Shown: positions 44,969-53,893 of the stretch, one piece after another
How the letters are laid out: every line of letters starts with the position of its first letter
How positions within the stretch are numbered: position 1 is the stretch's first letter
NCBI GenBank assembly: GCA_023426935.1
Contig: JAEZBR010000070.1
Coordinates: 3,803-67,802 of the forward strand
DNA length: 64,000 nucleotides
Source of the DNA: Bacillota bacterium
GTDB taxonomy: Bacteria > Bacillota_I > Bacilli_A > Erysipelotrichales > Erysipelotrichaceae
Direction: 5' to 3'
The notes under the pieces: generated by a model
What the model saw: only the letters and a program-made list of their open reading frames with translations
What the model was told of the DNA's origin: nothing
Database searches by the model: none
Made by a program: the position numbers and the translations under genes

Positions 44969-46290
44969 AAACAAACGAAGAACTAAGCAAGGAATATAAG
45001 GAGTTTATCAGTAAGGGTAAGACTGAAAGAGAATGTGTAAAACTCGCCGTCAAAATGGCGGAAGAAAAAGGTTATAAGAACATTAACAGTTATTCTAAGT
45101 TACAGCCAGGTGATAAGGTTTATGCGACTAATCACGCTAAGAGTTTTGTGGCGTTCTTAATTGGCAGTAAACCTTTAAGTGAAGGAATTCGATTATTAGG
45201 GGCGCATATCGATTCGCCTAGATTAGATCTTAAGCAGCATCCGTTCTATGAAGACGGCGGTCTAGCTTTAGCCAAGACGCATTATTACGGCGGAATTAAG
45301 AATTATCAATGGGTAACTTTACCGATGGCCTTACATGGCGTGGTTTGCAAGAAAGATGGGACCATTGTCGAGATTAATATCGGTGAAGATGTTAATGATC
45401 CGGTAGTCGGCATCACCGATCTTTTAATTCACCTGGCGAAAGAACAGATGGAAAAGAAAGCACCGAAAGTAATCGAAGGCGAAGAACTGAATGTTACTCT
45501 AGGTTCTTTACCGTTAAAAGATGTTGATAAAGATCCGGTCAAAGCGAATATCCTTAAATTATTGAAAGATAAGTATGATATCGCAGAGAGTGATTTTATT
45601 TCCGCGGAAATCGAAGTCGTTCCGGCCGGACCGGCCCGAGATTATGGTTTAGATCGCAGTATGATCATGGGCTATGGTCAGGACGATCGGGTCTGTGCGT
45701 TTACTTCCCTAGCAGCTTTATTAGAACTGGAGAAGACCGATCGGACAGCTGGGGCATTACTAGTCGATAAGGAAGAAATCGGTTCGGTTGGCGCCAGTGG
45801 AATGCATTCCCGCTTCTTCGATGATCTTTTAGTTAAGATCTTAGCGTTGAAAGAAGGTTATGATGAGTTAAAGATGCGCAGTCTCTATGAACATTCGGAT
45901 ATGTTATCGTCCGATGTTTCTGCCGGCTTCGATCCGACTTTCCCTTCGGTAATGGAACCGCTGAATGCGGCTTATTTAGGGAAAGGAATCTGTTTGAATA
46001 AATATGTCGGCTCAGCCGGGAAAGCCGGAACCAACGATGCCGATCCGGAATATATTGCCCGAGTAACTAAAGCGTTCGAAGACGACAAAGTAAGTTATCA
46101 GACTTGTGAACTAGGAAAGGTCGATGCGGGCGGCGGCGGAACGATCGCTTATATCATGGCCAATTACAATATGAACGTCATCGATTGTGGGGTGGCGGTA
46201 CTAAGTATGCATTCACCTTGGGAAGTCACCAGTAAGCTAGATATCTATGAGACTTATCGTGCCTACCTTGCCTTTATTAAGAGGATTTAA
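44965..46290 (+). CDS. M18-family aspartyl/aminoacyl aminopeptidase
   Basis: Cytosolic zinc exopeptidase of 441 residues. Metal ligands and catalytic residues are in LLGAHIDSPRLDLKQHPFYEDGG, MIMGYGQDDRVCAFTSL, LLVDKEEIGSVGASGMHS and SSDVSAGFDPT, ending GVAVLSMHSPWEV with the last His. The family forms dodecamers and removes N-terminal residues from peptides. It is coupled at both ends: 4-bp overlap with the DUF1836 gene and a 1-bp overlap with the SNF2-helicase gene. Confidence 0.93.
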   Translation: MKTNEELSKEYKEFISKGKTERECVKLAVKMAEEKGYKNINSYSKLQPGDKVYATNHAKSFVAFLIGSKPLSEGIRLLGAHIDSPRLDLKQHPFYEDGGLALAKTHYYGGIKNYQWVTLPMALHGVVCKKDGTIVEINIGEDVNDPVVGITDLLIHLAKEQMEKKAPKVIEGEELNVTLGSLPLKDVDKDPVKANILKLLKDKYDIAESDFISAEIEVVPAGPARDYGLDRSMIMGYGQDDRVCAFTSLAALLELEKTDRTAGALLVDKEEIGSVGASGMHSRFFDDLLVKILALKEGYDELKMRSLYEHSDMLSSDVSAGFDPTFPSVMEPLNAAYLGKGICLNKYVGSAGKAGTNDADPEYIARVTKAFEDDKVSYQTCELGKVDAGGGGTIAYIMANYNMNVIDCGVAVLSMHSPWEVTSKLDIYETYRAYLAFIKRI

Positions 46291-49200
46291 TGAAAGTACT
46301 TGATCCGGAATTAGGTTTACCGCACAGTGTCAATCATTATCGGGAAGTACTAACGAAGAAACCGGACTATAAGATTCTTTCGCTCGATCTTTTCTATGAC
46401 CGTTATAAAGAATTAAAAGCGGTCGCGACGATTGCGGATGATGATTATGAGTATGAGACTAGGTTAAATATCGGTAAGTACCAACAGATAATATCACATG
46501 GCTGTAACTGTTATCGGGATTATTCAACCGATGCCTGCGAACATGTAACTTTTTTGGCGGATTATCTGATGAAGATGGAAATGCCGAAATTGCCTTATCA
46601 CTATGAAGTTGACCTGAGAGCTTATTATGAACAGCTGGAAGCGGAACGGTTAAGACTCAAGCAGGAAGAAGAGCTTCAGCGCCGCCAGCAAGATATCGAT
46701 AATTCACATTTATACCTGCAGGATATTGAGGATAAAGTTCTAGATAATTATTTCGATTTATACGGACCAGAATGTTTACATCTGGAAATTTCAGCTACGT
46801 TAATGACAAATTGGTACCAACGCTCAATCGACTTTTCTTTTAAGCTGGGAATCGATTCTTTCTATACGATCAAGGATCTCGGAAAGTTTATTGAAGCGAT
46901 GGAGAATAACGAATACTATTCTTACGGTAAAAAGCTGTCCTTCAGACATCGTGAGGAATTATTTGATCCCAAGGCCAAGATCATCTATCAGTTCGTCAAG
47001 GATAATTATGAAGCACCGACGGTTAATTCTCTCTCTCAAAAGAAGAGCGTGATCCATTTAAATCCTCGGAATATCGAACGGTACCTTAACTTAGTCCAAC
47101 AAATCGGCCTTAAGGATGATTTAATAATTTATCGGGAACAGCCTTTGAAGTTCCGACTGATTCCGGATCATCACGAAGACTTTTATTATTTAAAATATCC
47201 GTTCGACAATGATTATTTCTTTCTGACTCCCTGCGGTTTGTTTCAGGAAGAACAAGGGAAGTTAGTCGATTTTCCGGCTAATCATGATCCGAAAGCACTT
47301 AAGCTAGTCAATGCGTTATTTTCGTTACAAAGTAAACCGCTTGTTAAAGAAGACGCACTTAAGTTAGTACATTTAGTCAATCAATATCCATCGAGTCTTA
47401 AGCTCGAAGGTTTATCGGATAGTCCCGAAGAAGTATTAACGGAGACTAATAGAGAAGTTTATTTTGACCTTGAGAATACCGAGCAGATGTATGTCAAAAT
47501 AAATTATCTTTATGATGAGGTGAAAGTCGAAGGTTTCGATCCGCATAATCAGAAATTATCTTCGGAAGCGAAAAGTTTAGAAAGATTCCTCGAAACTTAC
47601 GCCCAAGATAAGGATGAAGAGAACCATAAACTTTTATACAGTTTGAATAATGCGAATACCTATGCGCTAGTTCAGAATGGGATTCCTCAGATCCAGAAGA
47701 TGGCAACCGTTTATGCTTCCCAGAATATTCTTAATCTCAACCACGCCAGTAACTATCATTTCATCGTCGGGGTCAGCGTAAAGAATAATCTTCTGGAGAT
47801 TGACGTCGAAAGTTCGAACTTACCCAAAGAAGAGATTGGGGAGATCTTAAGATCTTACCGCAAACGTCAGAAGTTTCATAAATTGAAGAACGGTCAGACC
47901 ATCTCTTTAGGTTCGGAAGATCTGGTTCAGCTAGACCAATTATTGCAGACTAACGGTATCGATCCCAGTCAGTTAAAAGACGGCAAGGTATCCTTACCAA
48001 CATATCGGGTTTTTGACTTAAGTAAGGATGAACAAAAGAAACTCATCATCAAGCGTTCCGATAGTTACAAAGAGTTACTGGAACGTTTAAAGAATGTGAA
48101 TGCGAACCAGACGAAGATTCCTCAGGAGTTCGATACTACCTTTAGAGACTACCAGAAGTTCGGGTTTCATTGGTTAAGTTTATTGAGTGATTATGGATTA
48201 GGTGGAATCTTGGCAGATGATATGGGGCTAGGAAAAACGATCCAAGTCTTAGCGTTATTGGAAGCCTTACAACCCAAGGAAAGCTGTTCCTTAATTGTCT
48301 GTCCGTCTTCCTTAATCCTGAATTGGAAGGATGAAGCGGAGAAGTTCAACAGTAAGTTAAAAATCGGTTGTGTTCTCGGCGGTCAAACTAAACGAGCTCA
48401 ACTTATTTCTCAGCTCAAAGATTACGATATCTTAGTTACTTCTTACGATTATCTAAGAAACGATATCGAGTTATACGAGAATACCACCTTCTTCTATGCA
48501 ATCTTGGATGAAGCTCAATATATCAAGAATCAGACCACGAAGAATGCCCACAGTGTTAAGAAACTAAAAGCGTTACATCGCTTAGCCTTAACCGGTACCC
48601 CAATCGAGAATTCAATCGCGGAATTGTGGAGCATCTTCGATTTCATCATGCCTCAGTATCTATACAACTATCATTATTTCAAGCAGAATTATGAAGCTCC
48701 GATTATTAAGGAACATGACGAAAAGGCTCAGATTAAATTAAAATCCTTAGTTGAACCTTTTATCTTGAGAAGAACGAAGAAGGAAGTTTTAAAAGATCTG
48801 CCAGAGAAGATGGAACAGATCTTACCGTTGGAGTTTAACGAGGAAGAAGAGAAGTTATACTTAGCGAACTTAGCGATGGTTAATCAACAACTCCAGCAAC
48901 TTCTTAAAACGCCTAACCAAGATAAGATTGAAATCTTAGCCATGTTGACTAGATTACGCCAGATCTGTTGCGATGCCCGATTAGTCTATGAGAATATCCG
49001 AACCCCGGGAAGTAAGATGGAGGGGTGCTTAGATATCATTCAGCAGATGATCGACAATAAACGAAAGGTTATCGTCTTTTCTTCCTTTACCAGTATTTTA
49101 GGTTTATTGGAGGAAGAATTGCAGAAAAAGAAGATTTCTTACTTTAAACTTGTTGGCGGTACGAATAAGGAAGAAAGACATCGAATGGTTGCGTCGTTTC

Positions 49201-49517
49201 AAAGCGATGATACCGAAGTTTTCTTGATTTCCCTGAAGGCCGGAGGAACCGGATTAAATATCACCGCCGCCAGCTGCGTGATTCACTTCGATCCCTGGTG
49301 GAATGTCAGTGCCCAGAATCAAGCCACGGACCGCGCTTACCGCATTGGGCAGACTAAGGATGTTTTAGTCTATAAACTGATCATTAAGAATACCATCGAA
49401 GAAAAGATCGTGAAGATGCAGGAACGCAAACAGAAGATCGCGGATACTTTTGTCGAGAATAATGAAGGCTCCTTGATGTCGATGGATACCGATACGTTGA
49501 TTAAACTATTGAGTTAA
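46290..49517 (+). CDS. SWIM zinc finger plus SNF2-family helicase
   Basis: The 1075-residue protein has an N-terminal SWIM zinc finger (SHGCNCYRDYSTDACEHV), a poorly conserved middle region of about 500 residues with a coiled-coil stretch after residue 115, and a C-terminal SNF2 ATPase. Motifs are LADDMGLGKT, DEAQ box in LDEAQYIKN, LTGTPIENS, LISLKAGGTGLNI and QATDRAYRIGQ. SWIM-SNF2 proteins are common in Firmicutes; they translocate on double-stranded DNA and may remodel protein-DNA complexes. It is the third gene of the DUF1836-M18-SNF2 run. Confidence 0.92.
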   Translation: MKVLDPELGLPHSVNHYREVLTKKPDYKILSLDLFYDRYKELKAVATIADDDYEYETRLNIGKYQQIISHGCNCYRDYSTDACEHVTFLADYLMKMEMPKLPYHYEVDLRAYYEQLEAERLRLKQEEELQRRQQDIDNSHLYLQDIEDKVLDNYFDLYGPECLHLEISATLMTNWYQRSIDFSFKLGIDSFYTIKDLGKFIEAMENNEYYSYGKKLSFRHREELFDPKAKIIYQFVKDNYEAPTVNSLSQKKSVIHLNPRNIERYLNLVQQIGLKDDLIIYREQPLKFRLIPDHHEDFYYLKYPFDNDYFFLTPCGLFQEEQGKLVDFPANHDPKALKLVNALFSLQSKPLVKEDALKLVHLVNQYPSSLKLEGLSDSPEEVLTETNREVYFDLENTEQMYVKINYLYDEVKVEGFDPHNQKLSSEAKSLERFLETYAQDKDEENHKLLYSLNNANTYALVQNGIPQIQKMATVYASQNILNLNHASNYHFIVGVSVKNNLLEIDVESSNLPKEEIGEILRSYRKRQKFHKLKNGQTISLGSEDLVQLDQLLQTNGIDPSQLKDGKVSLPTYRVFDLSKDEQKKLIIKRSDSYKELLERLKNVNANQTKIPQEFDTTFRDYQKFGFHWLSLLSDYGLGGILADDMGLGKTIQVLALLEALQPKESCSLIVCPSSLILNWKDEAEKFNSKLKIGCVLGGQTKRAQLISQLKDYDILVTSYDYLRNDIELYENTTFFYAILDEAQYIKNQTTKNAHSVKKLKALHRLALTGTPIENSIAELWSIFDFIMPQYLYNYHYFKQNYEAPIIKEHDEKAQIKLKSLVEPFILRRTKKEVLKDLPEKMEQILPLEFNEEEEKLYLANLAMVNQQLQQLLKTPNQDKIEILAMLTRLRQICCDARLVYENIRTPGSKMEGCLDIIQQMIDNKRKVIVFSSFTSILGLLEEELQKKKISYFKLVGGTNKEERHRMVASFQSDDTEVFLISLKAGGTGLNITAASCVIHFDPWWNVSAQNQATDRAYRIGQTKDVLVYKLIIKNTIEEKIVKMQERKQKIADTFVENNEGSLMSMDTDTLIKLLS

Positions 49518-49521
49518 GAAG

Positions 49522-49550
49522 TTGCGTAACTAACAAAGGCAGTCTAGAAT
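49522..49550 (+). promoter_or_regulatory. Promoter of the membrane glycosyltransferase gene
   Basis: TTGCGT (49522-49527) and TAGAAT (49545-49550) with a 17-bp spacer. The ATG at 49559 lies at about position +3, and no ribosome binding site is present. Confidence 0.5.
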
Positions 49551-49558
49551 AAACAAAT

Positions 49559-51085
49559 ATGACCCACTCGAAACTATTCAGCACGATTAAATATCTCTTC
49601 CTAGGTTATCTGACCTTAGTCTTTATCGGGATGGTTTTTGTCGATGAGAACTTAGACTATTACAGTGTCATTCAGCAGTTTAAACTTTCAAACTGGCTTA
49701 TTTTAATTGTTGTTTTACTAGGTGCCTTGGGATATTATTTCCTCTATCGTAAACTAGGCACTAAACAACTTAAACATTTTAAGAGGTTCCTGATTATTTA
49801 TGCTTTAGTATTCTTAGTTATTCAAATGATTATTTCTTATAATTTCTATTTCTACACCGATTGGGATGTTAAAAACCTAATGTATCTTTCCGACCGGATT
49901 AATGCCGGGACAAATATCAACAACTTACATTATCTGCAGACTTATCCCAATAATGCATTCTTAGCTTGGAACTTTGCGGTATTGAAAAGGATGTTTACTT
50001 ATCTTGGCTTAGATTCTTACCGGGGGTTAATTTATTTAGGAAACCTTATTACGAATCTTTCAATTGTTTTAGCGGCGTTAGTCATAAAGAAATTAAGTAA
50101 GAATGATTTCTGGACGATTTCGGTTTTAGTTTTGGGCAGTATTATTATCGGACTATCCCCCTGGATTACGATTCCCTACAGCGATGCCTACGGAACGTTA
50201 TTCCCGATTTTGGTTATTTACTTGGAGATAAGTCTTGAAGATCAAAAGCAAAGAATTCCGTTAGTAACTTTAGTTACCGCCATCGGTTATTTAATCAAAC
50301 CGACCGTCGTAATTGTCTTAATCGCCAGCATTATTATCAGAGGAATTCTATTATTCAAATCTAAACCTAAATTTAAGAAAGTTATCTCTTCTTTCTTCAT
50401 CGTTGTGGCGATCGTATTTTCCCTTTGGGGGTTCAAGAATCTAACTTATCTTTCAATCGGGTTTAAAGCCGACAAGGAAAGTGAATTCTCTTTGACCCAT
50501 TATTTAATGATGGGGCTTAATCAAGATAGTAACGGCGGATATTCCGGGAAAGATTTCCGCTTCTCCGCATATTATCTAAATTCCCAAGAACGTAAACAAG
50601 CTGAAATTAAAGAGACAGTTAACCGTTTGAAGAATTATGGTTGGGATTATCCGGAATTTTTATTCAAAAAAAGTATGTCGGTTTATAACGATGGAACATT
50701 TTTCTGGAGTGGGGAAGGAACCTTCGATAACGGAAGCTATACTTATTTCTACCAAGAAATTTCCGGAATAAATAATACGTTATCGGAAGTCTTACATGAA
50801 TTTTATTGGTACAACGAGAATAACTATGCGGTCTTTGTGAACATTGCCCAAGCGTTCTGGTTATTTACGTTACTAGGAATCTTCGGTAACTGGCTGAGGA
50901 AACCAAATGAAAAGGAGACCTTGATTATGCTCTCCTTATTGGGACTATCATTATTCTTACTTTTATTCGAACAACGTTCCCGGTATCTATATTTATATCT
51001 ACCGTTATTTATCGTGCTTAGTATTAATGGTTGGCGGAAGTTATTTTCGTCCGGCGGGAAACTAGATAACGCGGACGTGCTTTAG
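49559..51085 (+). CDS. polytopic GT-C-like membrane protein (TIGR03766-like)
   Basis: The 508 residues form about twelve membrane helices with an acidic first-loop motif (FYFYTDWDVKNLMYLSDRI) and LQTYPNNAFLAW, which resembles the glycosyltransferase-like TIGR03766 membrane proteins. A large external loop of about 120 residues lies before the last two helices. The probable role is sugar transfer from a polyprenyl-phosphate donor, which the facing GT2 gene could make. The gene may be leaderless. Its last 62 bp overlap the 3' end of the GT2 gene on the other strand. Confidence 0.7.
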   Translation: MTHSKLFSTIKYLFLGYLTLVFIGMVFVDENLDYYSVIQQFKLSNWLILIVVLLGALGYYFLYRKLGTKQLKHFKRFLIIYALVFLVIQMIISYNFYFYTDWDVKNLMYLSDRINAGTNINNLHYLQTYPNNAFLAWNFAVLKRMFTYLGLDSYRGLIYLGNLITNLSIVLAALVIKKLSKNDFWTISVLVLGSIIIGLSPWITIPYSDAYGTLFPILVIYLEISLEDQKQRIPLVTLVTAIGYLIKPTVVIVLIASIIIRGILLFKSKPKFKKVISSFFIVVAIVFSLWGFKNLTYLSIGFKADKESEFSLTHYLMMGLNQDSNGGYSGKDFRFSAYYLNSQERKQAEIKETVNRLKNYGWDYPEFLFKKSMSVYNDGTFFWSGEGTFDNGSYTYFYQEISGINNTLSEVLHEFYWYNENNYAVFVNIAQAFWLFTLLGIFGNWLRKPNEKETLIMLSLLGLSLFLLLFEQRSRYLYLYLPLFIVLSINGWRKLFSSGGKLDNADVL

Positions 51086-51986
51086 CTTCCATATAAGTCT
51101 TGCCGACATAGATTCCGACGATGCCGATCGCGAAGATCTGAACTCCGGCTAAGAAACAGATGACCAATAAAACTAATAACCAACCGATGAAAGCTTGGTT
51201 AATAATTTCTATAATTAAAACAATTAGTAATATAACAAACGAGATAAACGCTAACACAAACCCAAATGCCGAAATAAGGGAGATTGGCTTAATCGATAAA
51301 CTGGTCAGACCATCACTGGCTAAGGAAAACATCTTGGTCAACGGATAATGACTCTTACCCGCCATTCGTTTACTTCGTTTATAGTAAACACAACTGGAGG
51401 GATAACCAATTAGGGGGAATAGACCTCTAAGATAGAGATTGACTTCATGATAATCCGCGAATTGGTCTAAGACGGTTTTAGATACCAACCGGTAATCCGC
51501 ATGGTTAAATACGGTCTCAACATCCATCGCCTTCAAGAACTTGTAGAAAGTCTCAGCGGTAAATCTTTTGAATGGGGAATCGGAACGGCGATCACTACGA
51601 ACCCCATAAACGACTTGCGATCCCTTGAGATATTCTTTGACCATCTGACTCATAACGCTTAGATCATCCTGGCCATCACAATCAATTGAGATCGTGATAT
51701 CACAAGTTTGTTTCGCTTCCAATAGACCGGCCGTTAAGGCATTTTGATGCCCGCGGTTATGTGCTAAAGAGATTCCGGTATAATGCGAATCATCCTTAGA
51801 TAGTTGTTCGATCAACTCCCAAGTTTTATCCTTGGAACCGTCATCGACAAATAAGATCTTACTATTTTCATCGATCAACTGTTCCTTGATCATTTTCTCT
51901 AATTCAGTTAAAAATAATTTCGAAGTAAGCGGTAAGACTTCTTCCTCGTTATAACAGGGTATTACGATATCTAAAACAGGTTTCAT
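51024..51986 (-). CDS. GT2 polyprenyl-phosphate glycosyltransferase (DPM1/GtrB-like)
   Basis: The 320-residue protein has a GT-A domain (VIPCYNEEEVLPL, ILFVDDGSKDKTWELI, AHNRGHQNALTAGL, SIDCDGQDDLSVM with the DxD-type motif) and two C-terminal membrane helices separated by a short turn, as in GtrB and YkcC. It would build undecaprenyl-phosphate-hexose as donor for GT-C enzymes such as those at 40710 and 49559. It converges on the 49559 gene with a 62-bp overlap of coding ends. Confidence 0.9.
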   Translation of the reverse strand: MKPVLDIVIPCYNEEEVLPLTSKLFLTELEKMIKEQLIDENSKILFVDDGSKDKTWELIEQLSKDDSHYTGISLAHNRGHQNALTAGLLEAKQTCDITISIDCDGQDDLSVMSQMVKEYLKGSQVVYGVRSDRRSDSPFKRFTAETFYKFLKAMDVETVFNHADYRLVSKTVLDQFADYHEVNLYLRGLFPLIGYPSSCVYYKRSKRMAGKSHYPLTKMFSLASDGLTSLSIKPISLISAFGFVLAFISFVILLIVLIIEIINQAFIGWLLVLLVICFLAGVQIFAIGIVGIYVGKTYMEAKARPRYLVSRRTKITSANH

Positions 51987-52205
51987 AGTTTCACACTTTC
52001 AGAATGTTAGTATTCTATCACTAATCAATGTATGTATTCTGAAAATATACTGAATCTTCGTAGGATTACTACAACTAGGAAAAAGTTCACCAATAAGTGT
52101 TACAAATCACTTTAAAAAAACCTAATAAATGTAAAACGATTCAAAAACCAAGGATTTATAACGCTATTTGCGTAGATAGGTTGATAACATGTAATTAATT
52201 GGTAA

Positions 52206-52265
52206 ATTATGTTGCTAAAACTTGTAATTAATGATAATATTATGTTGCTAAAACTTGCATATAAT
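52206..52265. repeat. Two 19-bp direct repeats over the promoter of a DUF4143-type ATPase gene
   Basis: ATTATGTTGCTAAAACTTG occurs exactly twice, at 52206-52224 and 52239-52257, 33 bp apart, and the second copy ends 2 bp before TATAAT (52260-52265). They thus cover the -35 region of the promoter, consistent with an operator. The remaining AT-rich gap 51987-52205 shows no gene. Confidence 0.7.
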
Positions 52266-52281
52266 TTAGAAAGGTGTCTAA

Positions 52282-53649
52282 ATGTACCGAAAATACCTTA
52301 AAAAACTTGATGATTGGTTAGTTGATCCACACCGAAAGCCATTAATTGTTTGGGGTGCCAGGCAGGTGGGTAAATCCTACCTTATAAAGGACTTATTTGC
52401 TGAGACTAAATTTAAAGACAAATTCATCTATGTTGATTGTAGAATTGACTCTGATTTTGTTAATTATTGTGAAAAGCATATAAATCCTAAAGATGTAATT
52501 AACTATTTGTCCTTGGATCGAAATAAAGTCATTGATAAGAATACTCTTTTAATATTCGATGAAGCTCAAGAATGTCTTCCAATCATTACTTTGTTGAAAT
52601 ATTTCTGTCAGGATTATCCGGAGATTCCAATTATTGTAACAGGTTCAATGGTTAGAATTAAAATCCAACGAACAAATAGGAAAAGAGGAGTGTCGAATGA
52701 TAACAAATTTCTGTTTCCAGTAGGGAAAATAAATCAAATTACTGTTTATCCACTTAATTTTGAAGAATTTTTGATGAACAGCAATCAGATGTTGTATCAC
52801 AGTATCTTAGATGCCTATAAGAATAAAAAAGCTTTAGATAGAACTACGCATGAAATGGCTTTAAAGGTTTTCTATGATTACTTGTTGGTTGGTGGAATGC
52901 CGGAAGCGGTAGATATTTTTCTAGAAACTAATAATTATCAAAAATCTCGAGTTATACTAAAAGATCTTTATGATAACTATTTGTCTGATATGGAACTATA
53001 TCAGGCCAGTCCTGAAGCGATTGTGAGGGCAAAAAAAATATTTGAAAACATTTATTCCCAACTTAATAAAGCATCAAAGAATTTTAAGAGTTCATTAATC
53101 GAAGCAAAATCCGGTATACGGGAAATGAGAAGTCCAATCGATTGGCTTACCTTAGCATATATTGTACAAAAATCATGCTTGCTAAAAGAAAAAGTCACTG
53201 TTCCTTTAATTGATTCTAATGAGTCATTATTTCGTTTATATCTAGCAGATATTGGGATGTTTTCATATCAAAGCGGAATTAATGCGGCAACCTTTATTGA
53301 TAAGGATGCCCGTAATGCTTTATCAGGAATATTCTTTGAAAATTATGTTGCTAATGAATTGACTAATGCGGGTATTAAACTATTCTATTGGAAAGGCAAG
53401 AACAATTCAGAATTTGAATTTGTTGTAGAATTTAACTCAATAATAATTCCGATAGATGTAAAGAAATCAAAGGGTTCATTAAATTCCCTAAATGATTTCA
53501 GGAATCATAATAAAACCGATATTGCGGTCAAAATAAGTTCAAATCAATATGGATATGATGAAAAGAACAAGATCTTGACTATTCCGTTTTATGAAGTATT
53601 TATGCTTTGCCAAGATTTGATAAGTGAGAAGGTTGATTCCTTAATTTAA
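52282..53649 (+). CDS. DUF4143-type AAA ATPase
   Basis: The 455-residue protein has Walker A VWGARQVGKSYLIKDLF, Walker B LLIFDEAQECLPI, sensor VTGSMV and the insertion PLNFEEFLMN. The C-terminal part contains a DUF4143-like domain with LFRLYLADIGMFSYQSG, a family hallmark, and a PD-(D/E)xK-like core (FEFVVEFNSIIIPIDVKKSKG). Such ATPases are abundant in gut and oral bacteria; their biological role is unclear and self/non-self conflict has been suggested. AAAGGTG precedes the start. It lies in an AT-rich island beside a helicase-nuclease gene. A decayed relative is at 30840. Confidence 0.85.
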   Translation: MYRKYLKKLDDWLVDPHRKPLIVWGARQVGKSYLIKDLFAETKFKDKFIYVDCRIDSDFVNYCEKHINPKDVINYLSLDRNKVIDKNTLLIFDEAQECLPIITLLKYFCQDYPEIPIIVTGSMVRIKIQRTNRKRGVSNDNKFLFPVGKINQITVYPLNFEEFLMNSNQMLYHSILDAYKNKKALDRTTHEMALKVFYDYLLVGGMPEAVDIFLETNNYQKSRVILKDLYDNYLSDMELYQASPEAIVRAKKIFENIYSQLNKASKNFKSSLIEAKSGIREMRSPIDWLTLAYIVQKSCLLKEKVTVPLIDSNESLFRLYLADIGMFSYQSGINAATFIDKDARNALSGIFFENYVANELTNAGIKLFYWKGKNNSEFEFVVEFNSIIIPIDVKKSKGSLNSLNDFRNHNKTDIAVKISSNQYGYDEKNKILTIPFYEVFMLCQDLISEKVDSLI

Positions 53650-53893
53650 TACGAATAATTAGTAATAAAATGTCTAACGAGCTTTTAGAAATCGTAACAA
53701 ACGTTTCATAATGAGAAAGTAAAGTTGTTAAGCCTATTTCGTAATGGAAGATATGAACAGACATTACCAGAGTTAATTCGATACAGAGTAATGCAATCTA
53801 GCACGGACGATAATAAAGCAAACAGTTTGCTTTGTATGATAAAGTATAAGTGTTGATTTCGAGTCCTCGCTAGGATAGATAGGAACACATGAT

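Noticed and set aside
53700..53856. Plus-strand open stretch of about 50 codons ahead of the helicase-nuclease gene
   Set aside because: It has no start codon or ribosome binding site and matches nothing I recognise; it could be a coding remnant but is not supportable.
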